This document shows, piece by piece, positions 14,712 through 23,012 of a stretch of DNA of 43,474 bases. This DNA comes from Paracraurococcus ruber (GTDB lineage: Bacteria > Pseudomonadota > Alphaproteobacteria > Acetobacterales > Acetobacteraceae), in contig NZ_SMOA01000029.1 of assembly GCF_004353985.1 (NCBI RefSeq), positions 1 to 43,474 of the forward strand, given 5' to 3'. A program made the translations under genes and the position numbers. How positions within the stretch are numbered: the stretch's first letter is position 1; each line of letters starts with the position of its first letter. A model generated the notes under the pieces. It had not been told where the DNA came from. It saw only the letters and a list, made by a program, of their open reading frames with translations, and did not search any database.

Positions 14712-17389
14712 CGCCCGATCGCCTCCAGCACGCGGTGCGGCAGGGCGGGCACCGTCGTGATGGTGGCCCCGGTGGCGTCGCGGATGGCCGACAGGATGGC
14801 CGGCGCGGTCGGCACCAGCGCCGGCTCGCCGATGCCCTTGGCACCGAAGGGGCCGAGCGGCTCGCGGTCCTCCACCAGGATGCACTCGATCGCCGGCACG
14901 TCGCCGACGGTGGGGATCAGGTAGTCGTGCAGGTTCTCGGTCCGGCCGGGCAGGTATTCCTCCATCAGCGCCAGGCCGATGCCCTGGGCGATGCCGCCAT
15001 GGATCTGGCCCTCCACCAGGGTGGGGTTGATGGCGCGGCCCACGTCATGCGCCGCGACGATGCGGGAGAGGTGGATCGTGCCGAGCTCCATATCCACCGA
15101 CAGCGCGGCGAGTTGCGCGGCGAAGCCGTAGGTGGCGTAGGGGATGCCCTGGCCATCGGCATCCAGCGGCACCGTCGGCGGGTCGAAGCGGCCGATGCCC
15201 TCCAGCGGCGCCGCCAGCGCCAGCGGCCGGCCATCCACCAGCACTGTGCCGTCGCGCCAGTCCAGCCGCGCCTCGGGCCCGGCATTCGCGCGCAGCAGGA
15301 TCGCCTGCCGCAGCGCCGCCCCCGCTTCCTGTGCGGCGCGGCCACTCACGAAAGTCTGGCGAGAGGCGCTGGTCTTGCCGGCATCCGCTGTCAGGTCGGT
15401 GTCGCCCAGCACCAGGCGGAAGGCGGCGGGCGGCAGGCCCAGCGCATCGGCGGCGATCTGCAGCAGCACCGTGGTGCTGCCCTGGCCGATATCCACCGCG
15501 CCGTTGTGGAAGACCAGCCCGTCCCGCCCCAGCGTGATCCGCATGGTGGAGGGGTTGGACATGCCGGTATTGCCGATGCCGTACCACATGCAGGCGATGC
15601 CGACGCCGTGCCGGCGCGGACCGCCGCTTGCGTTCATGCTCGCGGCGTCTGTCCGCATCGCCTGCCAGTGGGGCCGCAACGCCTCCAGGCAGGCGGCGAG
15701 GCCGACCGAGTGTTCCAGCACCTGGCCGGTCGCGGTCGTGTCGCCTGCGCGCAGCGCGTTCAGCAGGCGGAATTCCAGCCGGTCGAGCCCCGCGGCATCG
15801 GCCAGGCGGTCCCACAGCGCTTCCTGCGCGATGGCGGCCTGCGGCACGCCGAAGCCGCGGAAGGCGCCGCTGGGCGGGTTGTTGGTGAAGATGGCGCGCG
15901 CCCGCGCCGCCACCGCCGGCACGCGATAGGGCCCCGTGGCGTGGACGGGCACGCGGCCGGCGACGGTCGGGCCCCAGCTGGCATAGGCGCCGGTGTCGTA
16001 GATGCCCTCGAAGGCGAAGCCCGTCAGGCGCCCCCCGGCATCGCAGCCGGCGCGGGCGGCGATGCGCGCGGGGTGGCGCTTGGTGCTGGCGGCCATGCTC
16101 TCGGCGCGCGGGAGGATGGCGCGCACCGGCCGGTCCAGCAGCCAGGCGGCGATGGCCAGCATCGGCTGCAGCAGCACGTCCAGCTTGCCGCCGAAGCCGC
16201 CGCCGCAGGCCGAGGGGATGATCCGCACCGCGGAATGCGGGATGCCGAGGACGCCCGCCACCTCCTCCAGGTCCATATAGGGTGCCTGGGTGCAGCCGAA
16301 GACCTCCATGCGGTCGCCGACGCGGCGGGCCCAGCCGGCCTCGGGCTCGATATAGGCATGCTCGACGAAGCCGGTCTCGATCGCGATCTCCGCGACATGC
16401 GCGCTGGCGGCCAGCACCGCTTCGGCATCGCCGGCGAGGACGCGGCCGGTGGTCAGCACATTGTCCGGCCAGCGTTCGTGCAGCGCCGGGCCGCCGGCCA
16501 GCGTGACGGGGTCCAGCACCTCCCAGGCGATGGGCAGGTCCTCGGTCCGGATCGCGTCAAGCGTCGCGCGGTCGCCGACCAGGGCGCAGAGGCAGTCGCC
16601 GCGATAGCGCACCTCGCCTTCCGCGAAGACCGGCTGGTCCTTGATGTCGGGGTAGATGCCGAAGCCGTTGCGGCCGGGCACATCGGCGGCGGTCAGCACA
16701 TGCGCGATGCCGGGATGCCGCGCCAGGAAGGGCGCCCAGTCGCCGAAGGCGAAGCGGGCGCGCGGATGCGGGCTGCGGACGGCCCGCAGCCAGAGCGCAT
16801 CCGGCGGCGCCGCATCCGCGCCGAACAGGTCGGCGCCGGTCACCTTCGCCGCGCCATCCGCCCGCGGCATGCGGGCACCGACGGCACAGCCCGCCGCGGG
16901 CGCGACCGGCGCCGGGCCGTCGCCCAGGAAGGCATGCGCGTCGCAGACGGCGTCGAGGATCTTGCGGTAGCCGGTGCAGCGGCAGAGCACGCCGCCCAGC
17001 GCCGCCATCGCCTGCGCCTCGGTCGGGCGCGGGGTCGCGGCCAGCAATTCGCTGGCGGCCATCAGCATCCCGGGCGTGCAGATGCCGCATTGCGCCGCGC
17101 CATGGTGCAGGAAGGCGCGCTGCAGGGCGGCGCCCATGGGCGTTGCGGCCAGGCCTTCCACCGTCGTCACGCCGCGGCCGGCGGCCTGGCCCAGCGGCAC
17201 TAGGCAGGCGCAGGCCTGGGCGCCATCCAGCAGCACCGTGCAGGCGCCGCAATCGCCGGCATCGCAGCCGACCTTGGTGCCGGTCAGGCCGAGATGGTCG
17301 CGCAGCGCCGTGCTCAGCCGGGTGCCGGGCGGCGCTGGCACGGCCTGGGCCGCGCCGTTCACCGTCAGCAGGATCGCCTGGCCGGTCAT
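14708..17389 (-). CDS. Molybdenum hydroxylase: [2Fe-2S] domain fused to molybdopterin-binding subunit
   Basis: An 893-residue xanthine-oxidase-family enzyme that hydroxylates a carbon next to a ring nitrogen (or an aldehyde) with water as oxygen source. Residues 1-160 hold both [2Fe-2S] sites: Cys42, Cys47, Cys50, Cys62 in GCDAGDCGACTV and after, and Cys101, Cys104, Cys136, Cys138 in CGICTPG and CRCTGY. The Mo part has GGGFGGK near 393-399, AFRGFGVPQ near 511, DIGQGS near 635, GKTSASRQTF near 665 and the catalytic-Glu motif GAKGIGEPAL near 850. Fe-S and Mo modules are in one chain while FAD is on a separate gene. Start and stop are ATGA-overlapped with both neighbours. Nicotinate-type ring hydroxylation is inferred from the adjacent Hnr-like gene. 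Confidence 0.9.
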   Translation of the reverse strand: MTGQAILLTVNGAAQAVPAPPGTRLSTALRDHLGLTGTKVGCDAGDCGACTVLLDGAQACACLVPLGQAAGRGVTTVEGLAATPMGAALQRAFLHHGAAQCGICTPGMLMAASELLAATPRPTEAQAMAALGGVLCRCTGYRKILDAVCDAHAFLGDGPAPVAPAAGCAVGARMPRADGAAKVTGADLFGADAAPPDALWLRAVRSPHPRARFAFGDWAPFLARHPGIAHVLTAADVPGRNGFGIYPDIKDQPVFAEGEVRYRGDCLCALVGDRATLDAIRTEDLPIAWEVLDPVTLAGGPALHERWPDNVLTTGRVLAGDAEAVLAASAHVAEIAIETGFVEHAYIEPEAGWARRVGDRMEVFGCTQAPYMDLEEVAGVLGIPHSAVRIIPSACGGGFGGKLDVLLQPMLAIAAWLLDRPVRAILPRAESMAASTKRHPARIAARAGCDAGGRLTGFAFEGIYDTGAYASWGPTVAGRVPVHATGPYRVPAVAARARAIFTNNPPSGAFRGFGVPQAAIAQEALWDRLADAAGLDRLEFRLLNALRAGDTTATGQVLEHSVGLAACLEALRPHWQAMRTDAASMNASGGPRRHGVGIACMWYGIGNTGMSNPSTMRITLGRDGLVFHNGAVDIGQGSTTVLLQIAADALGLPPAAFRLVLGDTDLTADAGKTSASRQTFVSGRAAQEAGAALRQAILLRANAGPEARLDWRDGTVLVDGRPLALAAPLEGIGRFDPPTVPLDADGQGIPYATYGFAAQLAALSVDMELGTIHLSRIVAAHDVGRAINPTLVEGQIHGGIAQGIGLALMEEYLPGRTENLHDYLIPTVGDVPAIECILVEDREPLGPFGAKGIGEPALVPTAPAILSAIRDATGATITTVPALPHRVLEAIGR

Positions 17390-18258
17390 GCCGCGCGCGC
17401 CTCCGCCGGGGCGGCCAGGGGGGTGCTGAGCGCACGCCGCAGCAGCACCAGCGCGGCCTGGCGGCGATAGGCCGCGGTGGCACGGACATCGTCGATGGGC
17501 GAGAGCGCCGCCAGGTGCTCCGGCCGCGCCGCGCCGGCGGCCGCCGCCAGGGGCAGCCCGGCCAGCGCCGCCTCCAGCGCCGGCAGGCGCTGCGCCACTG
17601 GGGAACAGGCGCCGATGGCGATGCGGGCCCGCGCGATCCTGCCCGCCTCGGCCTCGATCACCGCGGCGACCATGACGATGGAGATGACCAGATAGGCCCG
17701 CGCGCCCAGCTTCTCGAAGCGCGCCACCGCGCCCGGCGCCTTCGGCACCAGGATGGCGGTGGCGATCTCGTCCGCCGCCAGGGCGGTGCGGCGGTTGCCG
17801 AGGATGAACTGCGCCAGGGGCAGGCGGCGCGGGCCGCGCGGGCCGGCCATTTCCACCACGGCGTCCAGCGCCAGCAGCGGCGGCACGCCATCCGCGGCGG
17901 GGGAAGCGTTGCAGAGATTGCCCAGCAGCGTCGCGCGGTTCTGCACCTGCGCCCCGCCGACCTGCGCCGCGGCCTGGCGCAGCGCGGCGAACCAGGGCGG
18001 CAGCGGCGCATCGCGCAGCGCCGCCCAGGTCACCAGCGCACCGATGCGGTGGTGGTCGCCGCGGTCCTCGATGGCCGCAAGATCCGGCAAGGCGGAAAGA
18101 TCCAGCAGCGGCCGGTCGTCCGGGCGCATCCAGGCCTCCCCGGCGGCGCGGGCAGGGTAGAGGTCGGTGCCTCCCGCCAGGATCCGGGGCGGGGCGGGGG
18201 CCTCGGCCAGCAGGCGCAGCGCCTCCGGCAGGGTGGTGGGGCGGTGGTAGGCGGTCAT
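17386..18258 (-). CDS. FAD-binding subunit of molybdenum hydroxylase
   Basis: A 290-residue FAD-binding subunit (CoxM/XdhB class) that takes electrons from the [2Fe-2S] centres. The first FAD loop is ILAGGTDLYP at 26-35; the second is the block NRATLLGNLCNASPAADGVP near 100-120, both typical. ATG 18258 gives the family N-terminus (TAYHRPTTLPEALRLL); longer in-frame starts up to 18624 add Gly/Arg-rich sequence from the divergent intergenic region and are rejected. The stop overlaps the start of the large subunit (ATGA). It is the first gene of the minus-strand operon, so the operon promoter should lie between here and 18704. Confidence 0.88.
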   Translation of the reverse strand: MTAYHRPTTLPEALRLLAEAPAPPRILAGGTDLYPARAAGEAWMRPDDRPLLDLSALPDLAAIEDRGDHHRIGALVTWAALRDAPLPPWFAALRQAAAQVGGAQVQNRATLLGNLCNASPAADGVPPLLALDAVVEMAGPRGPRRLPLAQFILGNRRTALAADEIATAILVPKAPGAVARFEKLGARAYLVISIVMVAAVIEAEAGRIARARIAIGACSPVAQRLPALEAALAGLPLAAAAGAARPEHLAALSPIDDVRATAAYRRQAALVLLRRALSTPLAAPAEARAA

Positions 18259-18704
18259 GCCCTGGGATGTGTCACCGGTCCGGCCGCGGAACCAGCCCCG
18301 CGGCCTGCCCCGCGCAGCAAACCACGCGCCATGGCTGTGGGCCATCCTGTTGGCGCCCCGGCCAGGGCCGCCGACCGGGCCGGCGCCATGGCCAGCGCCG
18401 CGGGGCGGCTGCCGGCCGGGGCTGCCCGGCCGCATGCCCTGGCACATGCCGATGCACCCGGTCGCGCCCGCCGGCCCTTCCGCGACGGCGCAATCCGCCG
18501 CAACGGTGTCGCACGGGTCGCGGCGGCCGCGTCCCACCGTGCCCATGCCCGCGGTGCCCATGCCCGCCGTGCCGCGCCCGCGGGCATTCGCCCCGCCCCC
18601 CGGCCGATCGGCGATGGCCGGCACGGGCAGCGCCTGGCCTGCGGGCGTTTCCGCCCCCCGGCGATCTGCTCTAGGCTTCGCCCGGCGCTGAGAAGGGGCG
18701 GGCG
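18259..18704. promoter_or_regulatory. Divergent intergenic region between Mo-hydroxylase operon and enamidase
   Basis: These 446 bases separate two operons that point away from each other and are likely functionally linked, so both promoters and any operator should be here. Open frames cross it on both strands but their translations are low-complexity Pro/Arg/Gly and do not look like protein. Visible structure: a 15-bp unit (gtgcccatgcccgcg) repeated at 18539-18553 and 18554-18568 with a degenerate third copy to 18583, and the motif gatctgctctag at 18663-18674, close to motifs in two other gaps. No confident -35/-10 pair was found, and no regulator gene is next to it. Confidence 0.5.
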
Positions 18705-19904
18705 ATGGCGGTGGAGCAGGCGGCAGGACCCGCGAAGGGGCGCATCCTGGTGCGCGGCATCGGCCTGCTGCTGTCGGGCGACCTCGCCGCGCCGGTGCTG
18801 GAGGCCGATGCCATCCTGATCGAGGACGGCCGCATCGCCGCCATCGGCCGCGGCCGGGACCTCGCCGATCGCGGCCCGGTCGATTCGGTGATCGAGGCGC
18901 ATGGCTGCGCCGTCTCGCCCGGCCTGGTGGACAGCCATGTGCATCCGGTCTTCGGCGACTGGACGCCGCGGCAGAACCAGATCGGCTGGGTCGAGAGCTT
19001 CCTCAACGGCGGCGTCACCACCATGATCTCGGCCGGCGAGGTGCACCTGCCCGGCCGGCCGAAGGACATCGTCGGGCTGAAGGCCCTGGCCATCACCGCC
19101 CAGCGCGCCTTTTTCAACGCCCGCCCGGCGGGGGTGAAGGTGCTGGCCGGCGCCCCCGTCCTCGAGAAGGGCATGGTCGAGAGCGACTTCGCCGACCTCG
19201 CCGCCGCCGGCGTCACGCTGCTGGGCGAAGTGGGCCTCGGCAGCGTCAAGGCGGGCTACGAGGCGCGGGAGATGGTCGCCTGGGCCCGCAAGCACGGCAT
19301 CCAGAGCACGATCCATACCGGCGGCCCCTCCATCCCCGGCAGCGGGCTGATCGACCGGGACACGGTGCTGGAGGCCGATGCCGACATCATCGGCCACATC
19401 AATGGCGGCCATACCAGCCTGCCGGAGAGCCATGTCTGCGAACTCTGCGAGCGCAGCACGCGCGCCATCGAGATCGTCCACAACGGCAATGAGCGGGTGG
19501 CGATCGCCGCCGCGCAGGCGGCGCGCGACCTGGGGCAGCTGCACCGGGTGATCCTGGGCACCGACAGCCCGGCCGGCAGCGGCGTGCAGCCGCTCGGCAT
19601 CCTCAGGCTCATCTCGCTGCTGTCCTCCCTGGGCGGGATCCCGGCGGCGCAGGCCATCGCGCTGGCCACCGGCAACACCGCCCGCATCCGCAGCCTGGAT
19701 GCCGGGCTGATCGAGGCGGGGCGCGCCGCCGACCTAGTCTTCCTCGACCGGGCGCAGCACACCGCGGGGCGGGACCTGCTGCACAGCATCGAACTGGGCG
19801 ACATCCCCGGCATCGGCGGCGTCATGATCGACGGCGTGATGCGCTGCGGCCGCAGCCGCAACACCCCGCCGGCCGAGCGGGTGCCGGAGGTCCTGGGACA
19901 CTGA
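18705..19904 (+). CDS. ena: Enamidase-like amidohydrolase
   Basis: A 399-residue amidohydrolase-superfamily enzyme. Metal and active-site motifs: DSHVH with His78/His80, LGEVGLG with Glu175 (a glutamate where many relatives have a carboxylated lysine), IHTGGPSIPG with His204, GHINGGHTS with His231, and GTDSPAG with Asp287. Blocks GGVTTMISAGEVHLPGRPKD and NARPAGVKV, and the tail SRNTPPAERV, closely match what I remember of Eubacterium barkeri enamidase, which opens 1,4,5,6-tetrahydro-6-oxonicotinate to 2-formylglutarate and ammonia. ATG 18705 follows GAGAAGGGG. It is divergent from the Hnr/Mo-hydroxylase operon, which would supply exactly this substrate. A relative acting on another cyclic enamide is possible. 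Confidence 0.75.
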   Translation: MAVEQAAGPAKGRILVRGIGLLLSGDLAAPVLEADAILIEDGRIAAIGRGRDLADRGPVDSVIEAHGCAVSPGLVDSHVHPVFGDWTPRQNQIGWVESFLNGGVTTMISAGEVHLPGRPKDIVGLKALAITAQRAFFNARPAGVKVLAGAPVLEKGMVESDFADLAAAGVTLLGEVGLGSVKAGYEAREMVAWARKHGIQSTIHTGGPSIPGSGLIDRDTVLEADADIIGHINGGHTSLPESHVCELCERSTRAIEIVHNGNERVAIAAAQAARDLGQLHRVILGTDSPAGSGVQPLGILRLISLLSSLGGIPAAQAIALATGNTARIRSLDAGLIEAGRAADLVFLDRAQHTAGRDLLHSIELGDIPGIGGVMIDGVMRCGRSRNTPPAERVPEVLGH

Positions 19905-19969
19905 GCACGACGGAACAGGCGGCGATCGCCCAGGCGCCCTGGTGGCGCCGGGGCGTCCGCAACGGGCTG

Positions 19970-20950
19970 GTGCTGGGCGGACTGGTGCTGGCCGCCGCCA
20001 TCGCCCTCAACCTCGGCGACCTCGACGGGCTGCGGCGCATGGTCGCCGAGGCGCCCTTCGCCATCGCCATCTCCATCGCCGTCCACATCCCGCAGATCTT
20101 CCTCACCGCCATGGCCTGGCGGGCGCTGCTGCCGCCGCAGCACCGGCCGCCGGTGCTGGCGATGGCGCGGCTGCGCTGGTACCGCGAATCCGCCAATGCG
20201 CTGCTGCCGGCCGGCGCGCTGGTCGGGCAGGCAGCCGCCGCCCGGCTGCTGGCCCGGCGCGGCGTGCCGGGGGAGATGGCGGGCGCCACCGCCACCGTGG
20301 ACCTGACCCTGGAAGCGGTCTCCCAGCTGTTTTTCACCCTGGCCGGCGTCGCCCTGCTGCTGGGGGTCGGCGGCGGGCAGGGGATGGTCGGCTTCGCGCT
20401 GGCCGGCCTCGCCATCGCGCTCGGCGGGGCCGGGGCGATGGTGCTGCTGCAGCGCCGCCTGCCGCTGACCTTGCTGGAGCGGGGGCTGGCCCGGCTGGCC
20501 CGCCGCTGGCCGGCCATCCGGCCCGGGGCGATCCGCGACTTCCAGGCCGCCATCCTGGCCCTGCATGCCGACTGGCCGCGGCTGGTGGCGGCGGTGCTGT
20601 GGCACACCGCCGCCTGGCTGTCCGGCGTGCTGGAGGTGGCGGGGATCCTCTGGCTGCTCGGCCAGCCCGTCAGCCTGGCGGATGGCATGGTGATCGAGAC
20701 CCTGGCCCAGGCGCTGCGCAATGCCGGCTTCATGCTGCCTGGGGCGCTGGCGGTGCAGGAAGGGGCGATCATCGGCGCCGCCGCGCTGGTGGGGGTGCCG
20801 GCCGCGGCGGCGCTGGCGATGGCGCTGGCGCGCCGGGCGCGGGAGGTGCTGCTGAGCCTGCCGGGGCTTCTGGCTTGGCAGAGGGCGGAAGGGGCGGCTA
20901 TGGCAGCCGGCAAGGGCGCCGCGGCACCGGGACCGCGGCCGGGGGATTGA
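19970..20950 (+). CDS. Flippase-like integral membrane protein (LPG_synthase_TM / UPF0104 type)
   Basis: A polytopic membrane protein of at least 326 residues related to the membrane part of lysylphosphatidylglycerol synthases (PF03706) and to HpnL-like proteins of hopanoid clusters. Typical features: WYRESANALLPAGALVGQA, ATVDLTLEAVSQLFF and a C-terminal QALRNAGFMLPGALAVQEG. The only ordinary start in frame is GTG 19970, but the frame is open further back and the upstream residues (AQAPWWRRGVRNG) look like a genuine cytoplasmic N-terminus. A CTG at 19901, overlapping the enamidase stop as CTGA, could be the true start, giving 349 residues. Function unknown; it may move a lipid or lipid-linked compound. 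Confidence 0.72.
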   Translation: MLGGLVLAAAIALNLGDLDGLRRMVAEAPFAIAISIAVHIPQIFLTAMAWRALLPPQHRPPVLAMARLRWYRESANALLPAGALVGQAAAARLLARRGVPGEMAGATATVDLTLEAVSQLFFTLAGVALLLGVGGGQGMVGFALAGLAIALGGAGAMVLLQRRLPLTLLERGLARLARRWPAIRPGAIRDFQAAILALHADWPRLVAAVLWHTAAWLSGVLEVAGILWLLGQPVSLADGMVIETLAQALRNAGFMLPGALAVQEGAIIGAAALVGVPAAAALAMALARRAREVLLSLPGLLAWQRAEGAAMAAGKGAAAPGPRPGD

Positions 20951-20955
20951 TCGGC

Positions 20956-22065
20956 ATGGGCAGCACGCGTTCGGGCGTCATGGACCTTCTCCGGCTGGTG
21001 CCGAAGGGCGGGCCGGCGATCGTCAATGCCTCCGTGACCAACATGTGCAACGCGACCTGCGACTTCTGCAATTTCGCTCATGACAAGGGCTTCGTCACCG
21101 ACCGCCGCTTCCTGGACGCGACGCGGTTCGAGGACGCGCTGGCGCATCTGAAGGAGCAGGCGGGGGTCCGCTTCGTCACCTTCATGGGCGGCGAGCCGCT
21201 GCTGCACCCGAAGATCCTCGACATGGTGCGCAGCGCCACCGCGATGGGCGTGCAGCCGACCATGGTGACGAATGGCTGGCTGCTGCCGCCCAAGGCGGCG
21301 GCGCTGGCCGAGGCCGGCGTGACCACTCTGTTCATCTCCATCGACGCGCCGGAGCCATTGGCGCACGAGAAGAACCGCGGCCTGAAGGGCGTGTGCGAGC
21401 GCATCCGCGAGGCGAATGCGATCCTGCGGGAGAAGGGCGTCACCGTCATCGCCAGCGTCGCCATGACGCGGCTGGTGACGGACTATGCCGCGCTGGCGCG
21501 CTTCGTGAAGGAGCTGGGCTTCTCCGCCATCACCTTCTCCTATCCGCGCAAGGCCGCGCTCGGCTCCAACAGCCTGGTGTGGTCCGAGGACAGCGACCTC
21601 GTCGACATGTCCCAGGCGGAGCTGCTGGCCGCCTTCGACGGGGCGGAGCGGGCGCGGGAGATCATCCCGGTGCACAACCCGCGCGCCGGCATCGCCGACA
21701 TGCGCCGGCGCCTGTCCGGCCAGGGCGAGCGCTTCGTCTGCCATGCCGGCTACAAGTATTTCTACCTCGACTGGAACTACGACCTCTGGCGCTGCGAGGA
21801 CTGGAAGGAGCCGCTCTCCTCGGTCTGGGACTTCACGCCGGAGAAGATGGTGCGGGATGGCTGCCAGGCCTGCACGACGGACTGCTACCGCGATGCTAGC
21901 ATCATGCTGCATCTGCCGGTGGCGATCGGCGATGCCTTCGCCCGGCTGAAGGAAGGCAAGCCGCTGGCCGCCTTCCAGGCACTGGCGGATGGCCGCGTCG
22001 GCGGCTCGATCGGCGCCATCATGGGCCATGGGAAGCGGCTGACGCGGCTGGCCGGCGCCGGCTGA
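20956..22065 (+). CDS. Radical SAM protein with C-terminal cysteine cluster
   Basis: A 369-residue radical SAM enzyme. The [4Fe-4S]/SAM motif is CNATCDFC at 31-38, followed by FMGGEPLLHP (the GGEP motif) and a TIM-barrel-like core. The C-terminal part adds Cys262, Cys280, Cys303, Cys306 and Cys310 (WRCEDW and GCQACTTDC), suggesting one or more auxiliary clusters as in SPASM/Twitch proteins. ATG 20956 lies 5 bp after the stop of the membrane protein, so the two are coupled. It is not HpnH-like or PqqE-like in the parts I can compare. The product is unknown; pairing with a lipid-flippase-like protein suggests modification of a lipid-linked molecule. Confidence 0.78.
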   Translation: MGSTRSGVMDLLRLVPKGGPAIVNASVTNMCNATCDFCNFAHDKGFVTDRRFLDATRFEDALAHLKEQAGVRFVTFMGGEPLLHPKILDMVRSATAMGVQPTMVTNGWLLPPKAAALAEAGVTTLFISIDAPEPLAHEKNRGLKGVCERIREANAILREKGVTVIASVAMTRLVTDYAALARFVKELGFSAITFSYPRKAALGSNSLVWSEDSDLVDMSQAELLAAFDGAERAREIIPVHNPRAGIADMRRRLSGQGERFVCHAGYKYFYLDWNYDLWRCEDWKEPLSSVWDFTPEKMVRDGCQACTTDCYRDASIMLHLPVAIGDAFARLKEGKPLAAFQALADGRVGGSIGAIMGHGKRLTRLAGAG

Positions 22066-22075
22066 TCCGAGGGGT

Positions 22076-22132
22076 CCAGGGGCCCTTCGGCCCCTGGCGG
22101 GGTGAGCCCGGGAGGAGCAGTGCCCCTCCCGG
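22076..22132 (+). terminator. Two consecutive hairpins after radical SAM gene
   Basis: Arms ccaggggcc (22076-22084) and ggcccctgg (22089-22097) form a perfect 9-bp stem with a CTTC tetraloop, 10 bp after the stop. A second stem pairs ccgggagg (22108-22115) with cctcccgg (22125-22132). No T-run follows. They may end the enamidase transcript or attenuate it before the next gene. Confidence 0.55.
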
Positions 22133-22150
22133 TGGCGGGAGAGACGAGCG

Positions 22151-22735
22151 ATGGCGGCCGTGATCCGCAAGCTGGTGGTGATCCTGGACGAGACGCGGCG
22201 CGAGATGCGCCGCGATCTCGCGCCGCCGGTCCGCCGCGCCGTCGCCTGCGCCGTCATCGAGAACCCCTTCGCCGGCCGCTATGTCGAGGATCTGTCCGAG
22301 CTGATCGCGCAGGGCGAGGAATTGGGCGCGCTGCTGGCGGCGCGCGCCATCGCCGCCCTCGGCATCCCGGGCGAGCGGGTGGAGAGCTTCGGCAAGGCCG
22401 CGGTGGTGGGGGAGGCGGGGGAGCTGGAGCATGCCGCCGCCCTGCTGCACCCGAAGATGGGCGCGCCGGTGCGGGCGGCGCTCGGGAAGGGGCCGGCGCT
22501 GATCCCCTCGGCCAAGAAGGCCGGCGGGCCGGGCACCGCCATCGACGTGCCGCTGGGGCACAAGGATGCCGCCTTCGTGCGCAGCCATTTCGACGCCATC
22601 GAGGCGCGGGTGCCGGATGCGCCGCGGGCGGACGAGATCCTGCTCTGCCTGGCGCTGACCGATGGCGGCCGGCCGCTGCCGCGCATCGGCGGGCTGACGA
22701 AGGACCAGATCGAGGGGCGCGACGGGCTGCGCTGA
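22151..22735 (+). CDS. PF06684-type 'amino acid synthesis' family protein
   Basis: A 194-residue soluble protein that I recognise as the AA_synth family (formerly DUF1185): N-terminus RKLVVILDETRREMRRD, then ENPFAGRYVEDLSELI, KAAVVGEAGELEHAAALLHPKMG, GKGPALIPSAKKAGGPGT, IDVPLGHKDAAFVRSHFD and a C-terminal PRIGGL. The blocks cover the whole family length. No enzymatic activity is firmly known; the name comes from weak phenotype data. ATG 22151 has a ribosome site GGGAGAGACGAG. It sits after two hairpins and before the second Liv-type importer. After it, 22736-23012 carries no gene that I trust, only a short stem (ccctt/aaggg at about 22809-22821). Confidence 0.82.
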   Translation: MAAVIRKLVVILDETRREMRRDLAPPVRRAVACAVIENPFAGRYVEDLSELIAQGEELGALLAARAIAALGIPGERVESFGKAAVVGEAGELEHAAALLHPKMGAPVRAALGKGPALIPSAKKAGGPGTAIDVPLGHKDAAFVRSHFDAIEARVPDAPRADEILLCLALTDGGRPLPRIGGLTKDQIEGRDGLR

Positions 22736-23012
22736 GCGCGCCGCGCCGCCTGCTCCCGCAAACGCGCTGCCGGTCCCGCCGGCCGAGACCCGCGCAGGCC
22801 GCCCCCCTCCCTTGCAAAGGGGGCGGGGCATGGGCATACACCCCAGCAACGACGGACGGCGGTCCGCGGCCCCACGCGCGCCATGACGGCGCATGCCAGC
22901 GGCAGGGGCCGGCGGCCCGCGTCAGAAACGGCCCAGACGCATGCCGGACGTAAGCCCATCGGGCCACGGGCCCGGCCTGCCGGGGCCTGCCGCAAACGGG
23001 AGAGCGATCCGG

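Noticed and set aside
18539-18583. CRISPR-like array
   Set aside because: Repeat units are 15 bp, directly adjacent with no spacers, and no cas genes are present.
18257-18691. Plus-strand open frame of 144 codons in the divergent intergenic region
   Set aside because: Pro/Arg/Ala-rich low-complexity translation, poor start context, and no resemblance to known proteins; more likely regulatory DNA.
20956-22065. Assignment of the radical SAM protein as HpnH or PqqE
   Set aside because: Only the CxxxCxxC and GGEP motifs are shared; the N-terminal region and C-terminal cysteine pattern do not match what I remember of either family.
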